Assembly (NCBI GenBank): GCA_903879715.1
Contig: CAIRMR010000186.1
Coordinates: 1-64,000, forward strand
Origin: an uncultured Bacteroidales bacterium
GTDB lineage: Bacteria; Bacteroidota; Bacteroidia; Bacteroidales; UBA4417
Direction of reading: 5' to 3'
DNA: 64,000 bases
Each line of letters begins with the position of its first letter. Positions within the stretch are counted from its first letter, which is position 1. The translations under genes and the position numbers were made by a program. The notes under the pieces were generated by a model. That model made no database searches and had not been told where the DNA came from. It saw only the letters and a list, made by a program, of their open reading frames with translations. Positions 16,186 through 23,940 of the stretch are shown here, one piece after another.

Positions 16186-16680
16186 TTAATGTTCCCAATC
16201 GTCTTCGGCTGTAATACCTCCATCGGTCCAGGTCCAGGTAATTTTTGCATATGTGAATGCAATTTCTTCATACTCTGCATATTTCATAAGATCCGGATTT
16301 TTGTTGTTCAGCATATGAAAACTGATATCAATGATTCGGGCATTTGTTAGTTTCACCGTATAATATTGTGTTTCCGTTCCGGCACCGGTTCTTGAGCTGA
16401 TAGCTTGTTTCCAGAATTGCAATTCCCAGTCTGTAATATTCTCATTATTCACCAACATATCATACAGTATAGGAGTTGATTTATCTACTTCCTTCGTAAT
16501 GATAAATGGTTTGTGCTGAACCTTTCCGGTTGCGAGTCCTGATGCCTGATCCGTTGGCGATAATACTTCGTGGTTGGCAGCGATAACCATGATTTTACCT
16601 TCCCGGCCCTTTTGAGTTACAGAGCCTTTTACATCGCCGTGCTTCTGACCTTTGAGTTTCAAATACGCATTTAGTGCCAT
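16186..16680 (-). CDS. hcp: Hcp-family type VI secretion tube protein, orphan
   Basis: A 164-residue protein matching the Hcp (TssD) fold family: start MALNAYLKLKGQ, middle HKPFIITKEVDKSTPILYDML (residues about 57-77), and TQYYTVKLTNARI followed by a beta-rich end with EEIAFTYAKITWTW (about 138-151). Hcp forms the hexameric inner tube of type VI systems and is often also exported. No other tss gene is in the window. The sequence looks like the proteobacterial-type Hcp rather than the usual Bacteroidota T6SS-iii TssD, which suggests transfer or a different use. It is flanked by acylphosphatase and a cupin gene. Confidence 0.8.
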   Translation of the reverse strand: MALNAYLKLKGQKHGDVKGSVTQKGREGKIMVIAANHEVLSPTDQASGLATGKVQHKPFIITKEVDKSTPILYDMLVNNENITDWELQFWKQAISSRTGAGTETQYYTVKLTNARIIDISFHMLNNKNPDLMKYAEYEEIAFTYAKITWTWTDGGITAEDDWEH

Positions 16681-16837
16681 AGGTTTAAAGTTTTAGGTTA
16701 GATACTATTGTGCTGAATAACAATATGTAACAATCTGAAACGAAAACTGTTTGGTAAAAACCAACGGATAAAATAAATCTATCAAATAAAGCTCAAACTG
16801 ACTGGAATTGAATGAATCAGAATCATGCAACCAGGAT

Positions 16838-17200
16838 TTATTCATCCCTTTTCACCAGATCCATTCCGAATGCTGGCAGGCAAACTGCAACATATTCGGC
16901 ACCGCCTTCGAACGGACTGCTGTATTGCACCCAATCGCCACTTCCGGTTAAGATCGCCTGTCCTGCGGAAACAATAATTTCTCCTTCACGGGTAGCCACT
17001 TTTAAGGATCCTTTCAGAACCAGTGTGTATTCGTTAAATTCAGGGCGTTGTCCGGGTTCAACCCAGCCCTGTGGACTCGTCATCCGGGCAATGCTAACCT
17101 CTGATGTATCGGAGTTTACTCGTCCGAAAAATTCTTCGATTATTTTCCCTCCTGTACCGGCTGCTTTTATTGTTGACGGTGATTTAATGTGTTGTATCAT
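16838..17200 (-). CDS. Small cupin-domain protein
   Basis: A 120-residue protein that folds as a single cupin beta-barrel. The segment GQRPEFNEYTLVLKGSLKVATREGE (about residues 50-75) matches cupin motif 1, but the usual two histidines are replaced (RPEFNEY), and motif 2 is around GDWVQYSSPFEGGAEYVAV. Metal binding is therefore uncertain. It may be a small sugar- or metabolite-binding cupin; EutQ-like proteins are comparable. No operon partner is obvious: 158 bases separate it from the hcp-like gene on the same strand. Confidence 0.7.
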   Translation of the reverse strand: MIQHIKSPSTIKAAGTGGKIIEEFFGRVNSDTSEVSIARMTSPQGWVEPGQRPEFNEYTLVLKGSLKVATREGEIIVSAGQAILTGSGDWVQYSSPFEGGAEYVAVCLPAFGMDLVKRDE

Positions 17201-17341
17201 AGTGTTTTGTTCTTGATTTGTGTTTAATTTTAGTTGAGGTGGTATCTGGCTGTTTATAATAATTTAAGTCTGATTATGGCTACAGAGAAATTATACAAGC
17301 AGGATTTTTTAATCATGAAACATTCATTCGGCAAATTCTGC

Positions 17342-17376
17342 CTTCCCTAACCCCTAATCCCCAAAACCTAACTCCT
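17342..17376. repeat. CCTAA-type heptamer array
   Basis: CTTCCCT, AACCCCT, AATCCCC, AAAACCT and AACTCCT follow in register, five heptamers ending within the 3' end of the mnmD-like gene. It is one of several arrays of this unit type (see 19163). Confidence 0.6.
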
Positions 17377-18048
17377 TATTTTTGTCGCCCTGAGAACTTC
17401 TCTTTTTCCCACCGGCCCCGGAAGTTTCTCTATAGAAAATCCTGCTGCTTTCAACGCGCGTTTCACGGTTCCTTTGCAACTGTATGTTACCAGTATACCA
17501 TTTTGCTTCAGGCATTTGAATAATTGAGTAAAAACCTGTTCCGTCCAAAGTTCGGGTTGTACATCCGGACCAAACGCATCGAAAAATACCAGGTGAAATT
17601 GCTCGTCCTTCAACGAAATATCTTCCAGTTTGGCTTGTATCTTGCTGATTATAAAATAATCACTCAGGAATGTAGGATACACCCATCCTGCTTCATTGAT
17701 TTTTTTAAAATAACCGGCAGCTTCAGTACCCCCGATTATTGTGGGGAAATTTAAATTTTCGAGAATGTCTGCAGCAATAGGTTCAGGTTCAACAGCTACA
17801 TAATTAATTTTTCTCTTTTGCTTTTTTGATTCAAGCACTGTAAGCAAGGCGTTGAGCCCGGTTCCGAAACCGACTTCCAGAACGTTTATTTCCTTAATGC
17901 AGGCAGTAATGTGATGTAATCCATTCTGTATAAAAACCATTTCTGATTCCTGCAATGCTCCATGAGTTGAGTGGTAGTGCTCATTCAAATCCGGCACAAA
18001 CAAAGTGTGCGAGCCGTCTTCGGTGGTTTGTAGTATTATTTTATGCAA
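17368..18048 (-). CDS. mnmD: MnmD-type tRNA 5-methylaminomethyl-2-thiouridine methyltransferase
   Basis: A 226-residue DUF752-family methyltransferase, which completes the mnm5s2U34 modification in tRNA anticodons using S-adenosylmethionine. Family features: TTEDGSHTLFVPDLNEHYHS (8-27), SAM-binding EVGFGTGLNALL (58-69) and the active-site-like VFFDAFGPDVQPELW (about 150-164), then NGILVTYSCKGTVKRAL. In some bacteria this is part of the MnmC fusion; here it stands alone without the oxidase domain, as in many other phyla. The start at 18048 is TTG; no ATG or GTG is in frame before the upstream stop. Confidence 0.85.
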   Translation of the reverse strand: MHKIILQTTEDGSHTLFVPDLNEHYHSTHGALQESEMVFIQNGLHHITACIKEINVLEVGFGTGLNALLTVLESKKQKRKINYVAVEPEPIAADILENLNFPTIIGGTEAAGYFKKINEAGWVYPTFLSDYFIISKIQAKLEDISLKDEQFHLVFFDAFGPDVQPELWTEQVFTQLFKCLKQNGILVTYSCKGTVKRALKAAGFSIEKLPGPVGKREVLRATKIRS

Positions 18049-18218
18049 TTTGCTGATTATTATCTGAAAGTTGAGACATGATTTTTATTACAGGTGATAA
18101 AATTAAACGAATTGCCGTGATTACAAATTAAAAACTTTGTAATTTTATATCAATAAGATTTCCATCAATTGATACGAGATCAAACCTGAAATTTTTAACC
18201 CTATTAAATCTAAATCAT

Positions 18219-18941
18219 ATGCTGGAGAAAATTGATATTGAAAATGTTCTATTCCTTGATATTGAAACAGTTCCCGCGTTTCCGGAATATAGTCAGATGA
18301 GTGAGCGTATGCAGAAACTCTGGAATAAAAAATCTGAGCGGCTGTCCACAGGCAGCAATTCTAATGCTGAGATTGTTTCGCCTGAGCAATTGTACGGCCG
18401 GGCAGGGATTTATTCGGAGTTCGGCAGGATTATCTGTATTTCGGTTGGCGCATTTTTAAAAGGAGAATTCAGGATAAAGTCATTCTCGGGACATGATGAG
18501 AAAGTGCTTTTAACTGAATTTGCCGAACTGCTGAACAAGCGCTACAACCGCCCTGAACATTTACTCTGCGCACACAATGGTAAAGAATTCGATTTTCCAT
18601 ACATGGCCCGCCGTATGTTAGTACTTGGTATCCCTATTCCGTCAATTCTGGATTTGTCGGGCAAAAAGCCATGGGAAGTCAGCCATTTGGATACTATGGA
18701 ACTATGGAAGTTTGGTGATTATAAGAATTATACTTCACTCGACCTGCTTGCAGCAATCTTTGATATTCCTACACCTAAGGATGACATTGATGGCAGCCAG
18801 GTTGCCGATGTTTATTACAAGGAAAAAGACCTGCCACGGATTGTGCATTATTGCACCAAAGATGTTCTGACTGTAGCGCAGATTTTTCGCCGGTACCGCG
18901 GCGAGGCGTTGATTGAGGAAAATGCGGTGGTTGTGGTATAA
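18219..18941 (+). CDS. Predicted 3'-5' exonuclease related to family B polymerase proofreading domain
   Basis: A 240-residue DEDDy exonuclease. ExoI is LFLDIETVPAFPEY (13-26, D and E ligands), ExoII lies in LLCAHNGKEFDFPYMARRM (D near residue 127), and ExoIII is HYCTKDVLTVAQ (Y and D near residues 216-220). This is the stand-alone exonuclease family related to PolB (PF10108 type). It probably trims single strands or mismatched ends in the cytoplasm; the biological role is not defined. ATG at 18219 is a good start. Its 3' end runs directly into a GGGGCGA-type repeat array. Confidence 0.87.
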   Translation: MLEKIDIENVLFLDIETVPAFPEYSQMSERMQKLWNKKSERLSTGSNSNAEIVSPEQLYGRAGIYSEFGRIICISVGAFLKGEFRIKSFSGHDEKVLLTEFAELLNKRYNRPEHLLCAHNGKEFDFPYMARRMLVLGIPIPSILDLSGKKPWEVSHLDTMELWKFGDYKNYTSLDLLAAIFDIPTPKDDIDGSQVADVYYKEKDLPRIVHYCTKDVLTVAQIFRRYRGEALIEENAVVVV

Positions 18942-18949
18942 TGATCGAC

Positions 18950-19060
18950 GGGGCGATGAGGCGATGGGCGAAAGGCGATGGGGCGAAAGGCGACGGGGCC
19001 AAGAGGCGATGAGGCGAAGAGAGAAAGGCGAAGGGGCGATGAGGCGACGAGGAGAATTTT
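18950..19060. repeat. GGGGCGAT/GAGGCGAA-type 7/8-bp repeat array
   Basis: Units such as GGGGCGAT, GAGGCGAT, GGGCGAA, AGGCGAT and GAGGCGAA follow each other for about 110 bases directly after the exonuclease stop codon. It is the same unit family as at 15624-15690. No gene lies in this spacer. Confidence 0.85.
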
Positions 19061-19162
19061 TCGGGATAATTGAATCTGCTATTTTTGAATTTTGATTTGT
19101 GATTTTGGCCTTGGGCCATGGGATTTGAAATTTCGACTTGGGATTTAAAGCTAAAACCTTTC

Positions 19163-19204
19163 AGTCCCTAGTCCCTAATCCCTAATCCCCAATTCCTAAC
19201 CCCG
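19163..19204. repeat. CCCTAAT-type heptamer array, 6 units
   Basis: AGTCCCT, AGTCCCT, AATCCCT, AATCCCC, AATTCCT and AACCCCG follow in strict 7-bp register, just upstream of the FKBP promoter. Confidence 0.85.
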
Positions 19205-19251
19205 AAACACCTATTTAACATCTTTTAGTTTTTACAATTGTATTATTTCCA

Positions 19252-19259
19252 TACTTTTG
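19252..19259 (+). promoter_or_regulatory. Bacteroidota -7 box upstream of the FKBP gene
   Basis: TACTTTTG fits TAnnTTTG exactly, 21 bases before the ATG. The upstream element at the expected distance (about 19230) is only TTAG/TTTT, so support is partial. Confidence 0.5.
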
Positions 19260-19279
19260 CGCAAACAATTAAACTCAAT

Positions 19280-20047
19280 ATGAAAAAATACATTTTACTG
19301 ACTGTAATAGTAATGCTGGTAGCAGCTGTTTCCTCACAGGCTTATGCACAGAAGAAGGAAAAAAAGAAAAAGGGCGCAAAAGAAGAAATTGTTACTGCAC
19401 CAGTAGCCAATAAACCTTTATTTGCAAATAATAACGATACTATCAGTTATATTATCGGTGCTGATATAGCTCATAGTTTTGCTAAAAATGACCTGGATCT
19501 GAATAAAGAACTTGTTTTCAAAGGATTTTCCGATGGTCAGGCTAAAACGGATACAGTTTTTACTCAAGAGCAGATTGGCGCAATTATGATGGCATGGCAG
19601 CAGGAAATGAGCGCAAAAAAAGCAGCTGTGACCGAAAAAGAAATGGCGAAGAATGTAAAAGCCGGTGAAGATTATCTAACCGCTAAAAAAGCAGAAGAAG
19701 GCGTAATTGTACTTCCAAGCGGACTGCAATACAAAGTTTTAAAAGCCGGCGAAGGTGAATCTCCAGCTGACAATGATGTAGTTAAAGTTCATTATACCGG
19801 CACATTGATTGACGGAACTGTTTTTGATTCATCACGCGAACGCGGCGAGCCTATCGAATTTCCGGTTAACGGAGTTATCGCAGGATGGACAGAAGCTCTT
19901 AAAATTATGAAACCAGGCGCGCAGTATATGTTGTATATTCCTGCTAATCTGGCTTATGGCGATAAGAAAACAGGTCCTATTCCTGAAGGTTCAACTTTGG
20001 TTTTTGATGTAGAACTCTTATCCTTTGAAAAGAAGGATAATAACTAA
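19280..20047 (+). CDS. FKBP-type peptidyl-prolyl cis-trans isomerase
   Basis: A protein of about 255 residues with a signal peptide (MKKYILLTVIVMLVAA..AYA), so it acts in the periplasm or outer membrane. A helical dimerisation domain (about 45-140, FKBP-N type, with DTISYIIGADIAHSF) precedes the FKBP catalytic domain (about 150-255; VKVHYTGTLIDGTVFDSS, INGVIAGWTEAL-like segment, PANLAYGDK, GSTLVFDVELL). It resembles Mip/FkpA-type chaperones that help fold exported proteins. A lysine-rich KKEKKKKGAK linker follows the signal. The ATG at 19280 is preferred because an in-frame TTG upstream lies before the -7 box. Confidence 0.94.
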   Translation: MKKYILLTVIVMLVAAVSSQAYAQKKEKKKKGAKEEIVTAPVANKPLFANNNDTISYIIGADIAHSFAKNDLDLNKELVFKGFSDGQAKTDTVFTQEQIGAIMMAWQQEMSAKKAAVTEKEMAKNVKAGEDYLTAKKAEEGVIVLPSGLQYKVLKAGEGESPADNDVVKVHYTGTLIDGTVFDSSRERGEPIEFPVNGVIAGWTEALKIMKPGAQYMLYIPANLAYGDKKTGPIPEGSTLVFDVELLSFEKKDNN

Positions 20048-20077
20048 TATCCTGGCGTACTAATATGTTCAGGAAAA

Positions 20078-20124
20078 TGAAAAAATCCCGGAGTTGTTCA
20101 GTGAACAGCTGCGGGATTTTTTTA
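20078..20124 (+). terminator. Rho-independent terminator of the FKBP gene
   Basis: AAAAATCCCG (20081-20090) pairs with CGGGATTTTT (20112-20121) and the inner AGTTGTTCA with TGAACAGCT, with only a G-G mismatch and one wobble. A run of T residues ends the right arm. It lies 31 bases after the stop codon. Confidence 0.88.
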
Positions 20125-20228
20125 GGCAGGTTTTTGCATTTTAATGGAAACAGGTGGCAATCAGTTGCAAAACTGTATTATTATCCAATTAAATCAAATG
20201 CATCTGCTAACGAAACTTTTTTTTCTGA

Positions 20229-20870
20229 CTAACCAGAAATGGAAATACTGTTCTCAGTATGGAATACTTCGGTCATTTCAATAGGTGCTTTATCTGTTTT
20301 TAAAACCCTGGCGATGATTTCGAGCAGGAAGGAGTGATCCGAATCTTTTAACGTTTCAAGGTAAATATAAACATCATTGGCACCTTTGAATATTCGCAGA
20401 TTTTTCAGCCCGTAGGTTGATCCCCAGAAATCAATATCCCCGAAATGATCGTTTGGAACTGTTTCCTCAAGACCGGGAAATACCGGCAACGTATACGCAT
20501 GCCGAATAATTGTTGTAGTTGTAGGTATTAGTGATTGAAAACTGAACCAAAGATTTATTCCAGCCCACCATTCATTATCTTTCCTGTATTCAAGCGGTTG
20601 CTGCATAGTATCGGTGAGTTTCCACCATTCCCGGGTGCTTATATCGGTTCCAATGGCCGCCATATCCGAGTCATAATTGGTGCCGTTATAAACCATATGA
20701 CTGAAAAGGATTCCGCTATGCAGGAATATAGAATAATCAGTGATATTAGAAAGACTTATGCGATTTAAAACTCCGGGAAATGTGTGCTTATGCAGTAAGA
20801 TGTATTGTTCTTCAAATTCTTTTTTCAAGCCTATGATACTACCGAGACTAATTTGGTTTTCATTGCTCAT
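20229..20870 (-). CDS. L-rhamnose mutarotase-family protein
   Basis: A 213-residue protein with a RhaM-like domain in its first half: YILLHKHTFPGVLNRISLSN (23-42, with the family's YxxxH..P pattern), ITDYSIFLHSGILFSHMVYNG and DMAAIGTDISTREWWKLTD. This family interconverts the anomers of rhamnose or related 6-deoxy sugars. The second half (from about residue 95) is not recognised and makes the protein about twice the usual length of about 105 residues; it may be a second divergent ferredoxin-like domain. The upstream minus-strand neighbour is a class II aldolase, which agrees with deoxy-sugar catabolism. Confidence 0.75.
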   Translation of the reverse strand: MSNENQISLGSIIGLKKEFEEQYILLHKHTFPGVLNRISLSNITDYSIFLHSGILFSHMVYNGTNYDSDMAAIGTDISTREWWKLTDTMQQPLEYRKDNEWWAGINLWFSFQSLIPTTTTIIRHAYTLPVFPGLEETVPNDHFGDIDFWGSTYGLKNLRIFKGANDVYIYLETLKDSDHSFLLEIIARVLKTDKAPIEMTEVFHTENSISISG

Positions 20871-20998
20871 ATGTTTTTAGACTTTGGAATTAGAATCAGA
20901 ACAATTTGAATTACAGAAGCCTGAGTTGGAATATCTTCTGTTTTTTAAACCTTTTGAATTTGATTAATCTTACTTTCGTACATGGATAATAATCAGAA

Positions 20999-21643
20999 TC
21001 AGGGATTTGTTGCTCTTTTCATATATTTATCCATCTCACAAATCTGCTCTTCTGTAAGACGAACCGCCTGGTTTTTACTCCGCATAATAATGCCGCAGGC
21101 CAGTTCAAAGAAAAGCGCTTTTTGTATTACATCGTCAAAACTTTTTCCTACAACCACCTGCCCATGATTTTTCAGCACAACGAGGTCATGATTTTTCATT
21201 GATTCAGTTACCTTAATACCCAACTCAGGCGAGCCGGGACAGATATAGGGCAGCATATCAATCTTGCCGATATAAACCGGAACTTCATTAATCACGTTGA
21301 AGTTAGTCGGAGGATCAGGCAAACAAGCCAGAGTAGTGCCATACAGCGACTGGAAATGCAGGATTACATTAACGTCTTTCCTTTGATGCATAACGCCGAA
21401 ATGAAATCCGCTGTCCATCGAAGGACGTACATTATTTAATATCATTCCGTCCGTATGCCGGCTGATACAAACCTGGTCTTTACTCAGGTATGGCAGCCAG
21501 GAGCCAGTTTGCGAAATAAGCATTATTTCTTCATTCAGACGCCATGAGAGGTTACCGCTGCTGCACAATAAAAGCTGATGTGTTCCTATGCGATGGGCTG
21601 CTTCTACAAATGTTTTCAGATGACTGTCGGTTACAGTTGGCAT
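20999..21643 (-). CDS. Class II aldolase/adducin-family protein
   Basis: A 214-residue member of the class II (zinc) aldolase family, which includes L-fuculose-1-phosphate and L-rhamnulose-1-phosphate aldolases. Segments visible are LLCSSGNLSWRL (about 23-34), VILHFQSLYGTTLAC (metal-ligand region, though one of the usual paired histidines is F), and NHDLVVLKNHGQVVVGKSFDD (about 155-175, third histidine). The incomplete HxH pair in ILHFQS makes catalytic activity less certain. It is encoded 128 bases upstream of the rhamnose mutarotase-like gene on the same strand, suggesting a common deoxy-sugar pathway. Confidence 0.82.
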   Translation of the reverse strand: MPTVTDSHLKTFVEAAHRIGTHQLLLCSSGNLSWRLNEEIMLISQTGSWLPYLSKDQVCISRHTDGMILNNVRPSMDSGFHFGVMHQRKDVNVILHFQSLYGTTLACLPDPPTNFNVINEVPVYIGKIDMLPYICPGSPELGIKVTESMKNHDLVVLKNHGQVVVGKSFDDVIQKALFFELACGIIMRSKNQAVRLTEEQICEMDKYMKRATNP

Positions 21644-21900
21644 TGTGTTTTGGATTTTGCAATTGATGTATGATGAATAAGTTAATGGTAAACAGCATTT
21701 CTGTTAAATGAATTCCAAAAAATAAGGTACCTATTATTTGGGAAAGCTAACAGAATAAAAAAGCCTGCAAATGTACTATGTTTTGAAATAGTTTGCCATC
21801 ACCTGTTCTTAACTTTTTGAAGTAAAGTAAACTGATTTAACTATTCCTGAGGTATTTTCTGCGATGGATGATCAGGTGTAGAGCAATGCAGAAATCAGGC

Positions 21901-23886
21901 CTATAGTTTCGTGATCCTGCATGCAAAACCACCTCCGGAAGCCAGTCTGAGGTTCAGAATGGCCCTATTCGTCACAGTAAAAGTTTCGCTCGCATAATCT
22001 TCGGCGCGACGGTCGGCATTTATTCCATCTTTAAAAATGGTAACCGAATACTGTCCTTCATCGAGGAAACTGAGCGGAACATCAAAACTACGAGCCGTGA
22101 AATCGGTCATTGATCCCAGGTACCAATCGTTGCCATTTTTACGGGCAACCGTTACATACTGACTGATTGAAGCGTTTATGCATTTGGTTTCGTCCCAGGT
22201 AACCGGAACTTTTGCAAGGAACGACAGATATTCAGGCTCTTTCATGTAGTTTGTCGGATTATCGCACAACATTTGCAGCGGGCTTTCGAAAATGACATAT
22301 TTCGCCAATTCGTGGCACCTTGTCCCCATGCTCATTGGGGCACTGTAGTTGATTGTAAAGGTTTTCTGGTTTTCGTTACGCATAGCGCCGGGAGTATAAT
22401 CCATGGGTCCTGCAAACATTCTTGTAAATGGCAAAGTACAATCGTGAGCCGGAGTTATATCCTTCGACCATTTTGCGTTTTCTAAGCCTCTGACACCTTC
22501 GCGGGTTAGCGCATTCGGATAGGTACGACTGAATCCGGTTGGCTTATACGCTCCGTGAAAATCTACCAGCATATGATATTCAGCCGCTTTTTTAGCTACA
22601 CGTTCGTAAAAATTAACCATTGCCTGGTCGTCGCGGGTCAGGAAATCTACTTTTACTCCGACGCATCCCCAATTGCTGAATTTAGCAAAGGAAGATTCGA
22701 ATTTTTCTTCCAGCGCCCTGCCGGTTGTCCATAAAATAATCCCTACATTTTTCTGCTTTGCGTATGCGAATAAAGCATCCATATCCATATCCGGATTTAT
22801 TTTCTCGAGGTCTTCCGGTTTCGACCAGCCTTCGTCGAAAACTACATATTCCAGTTTGTTCGCTGATGCAAAATCGATATAATATTTGTAAGTGTCCGTA
22901 TTTATGCCTGATTTGAAGGGCACACCCGAAATATTCCAGTCGTTCCACCAGTCCCAGGCAATTTTTCCGGGCTTTATCCATGAAGTTTCTGACAGTTTAC
23001 AAGGGCTTCCCAAGCGATAGCTTAAATCATTTTCCAGTAAGCGGGCTTCGTTTTCGGCTAAACCGAAAGCACGCCAGGGGAATTCGCGTGTGCCATTGGT
23101 TCGCGCTATATAATTTTTACGGCTAACAATACCATAATCACGGTCCTTTTTCGGTTGCATCTGATCAACAACTTTTGGGAAAGTACCGGTAAATGAACCA
23201 TCTGATTTGTCGCTGCCAAGCAGGTAAAGTCCGGGGTAATCCAAAAGGTCACCTTCGGTAAATGCTGCAATGGATCCGTTTACTTTCCGGAAAACTGCAG
23301 GCAGAATTCCCATTTGATTACTTTTTATCGATCCGGCTTGCCTGCAGGTATAAAACCGTTCGGAATGGGAAACAAAATTATCCTCATCGCCATAATATAC
23401 CGAATCGGCTGCAGCCATTTTTAAGGTTACAAGTTCATTGATTACAGTAATTGAATCCGTAAATTTCGTCAGGAGTCTCCATGCTACACCATCGTTGTAA
23501 GCACGCAGTTTTATGCCATAATTGCCCTTAAACCAGATTTCTGTCTCGTTATACTCATCCCTGATCCGGCTGCGTTTTTCGGCTACCGGAGGGATAATCT
23601 CCGTGTTTACATTTCGCAACTTGATTTTTGGTCCGGTTGGATTTACGAATGCGCCAGGATATTCGCTTATGCTCATGGAAACAGGCGAAGGTGCCATAAC
23701 CTGCTGGCCATTATAATCTACTGAAAGTAAAAAGCCTTTTGTGAAACCGAGGCGTATCACAGCTTTGCCATCAGGAGATGTTACTACAATATCCCTATCT
23801 TTTGCTGAAACGTTTAGCGCAAAAGCTAACAGAATCATTACAAGAATAAGTGCTTTTTGGGAACTCAATTGTAAAAGTGATTTCAT
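21901..23886 (-). CDS. Glycoside hydrolase family 97, retaining type
   Basis: A 661-residue secreted enzyme (signal peptide to about residue 28) with N-terminal beta-sandwich (about 30-300), a TIM barrel (about 300-570) and a C-terminal beta domain, the GH97 layout. GH97 includes inverting alpha-glucosidases (SusB) and retaining alpha-galactosidases. The segment VGVKVDFLTRDDQ carries D414, and VDFHGAYKPTGFSRTYPN with REGVRGLENAKW (E463) follows; this matches the retaining alpha-galactosidase-like group rather than SusB, where the KVDF aspartate is absent. Alpha-galactosidase or related activity is inferred. Neighbours are a transglutaminase protein, GH92 and deoxy-sugar genes, but no SusC/SusD pair. 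Confidence 0.9.
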   Translation of the reverse strand: MKSLLQLSSQKALILVMILLAFALNVSAKDRDIVVTSPDGKAVIRLGFTKGFLLSVDYNGQQVMAPSPVSMSISEYPGAFVNPTGPKIKLRNVNTEIIPPVAEKRSRIRDEYNETEIWFKGNYGIKLRAYNDGVAWRLLTKFTDSITVINELVTLKMAAADSVYYGDEDNFVSHSERFYTCRQAGSIKSNQMGILPAVFRKVNGSIAAFTEGDLLDYPGLYLLGSDKSDGSFTGTFPKVVDQMQPKKDRDYGIVSRKNYIARTNGTREFPWRAFGLAENEARLLENDLSYRLGSPCKLSETSWIKPGKIAWDWWNDWNISGVPFKSGINTDTYKYYIDFASANKLEYVVFDEGWSKPEDLEKINPDMDMDALFAYAKQKNVGIILWTTGRALEEKFESSFAKFSNWGCVGVKVDFLTRDDQAMVNFYERVAKKAAEYHMLVDFHGAYKPTGFSRTYPNALTREGVRGLENAKWSKDITPAHDCTLPFTRMFAGPMDYTPGAMRNENQKTFTINYSAPMSMGTRCHELAKYVIFESPLQMLCDNPTNYMKEPEYLSFLAKVPVTWDETKCINASISQYVTVARKNGNDWYLGSMTDFTARSFDVPLSFLDEGQYSVTIFKDGINADRRAEDYASETFTVTNRAILNLRLASGGGFACRITKL

Positions 23887-23940
23887 TTTTATAGGGATTA
23901 AATTATTGGAAATTTAGTTTGATCAGAATGAATTTTACTT

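Noticed and set aside
18775-19119. 114-codon minus-strand frame with SPHRP/FAPSP repeats
   Set aside because: It covers the exonuclease 3' end and the GGGGCGA-type array, with low-complexity composition.
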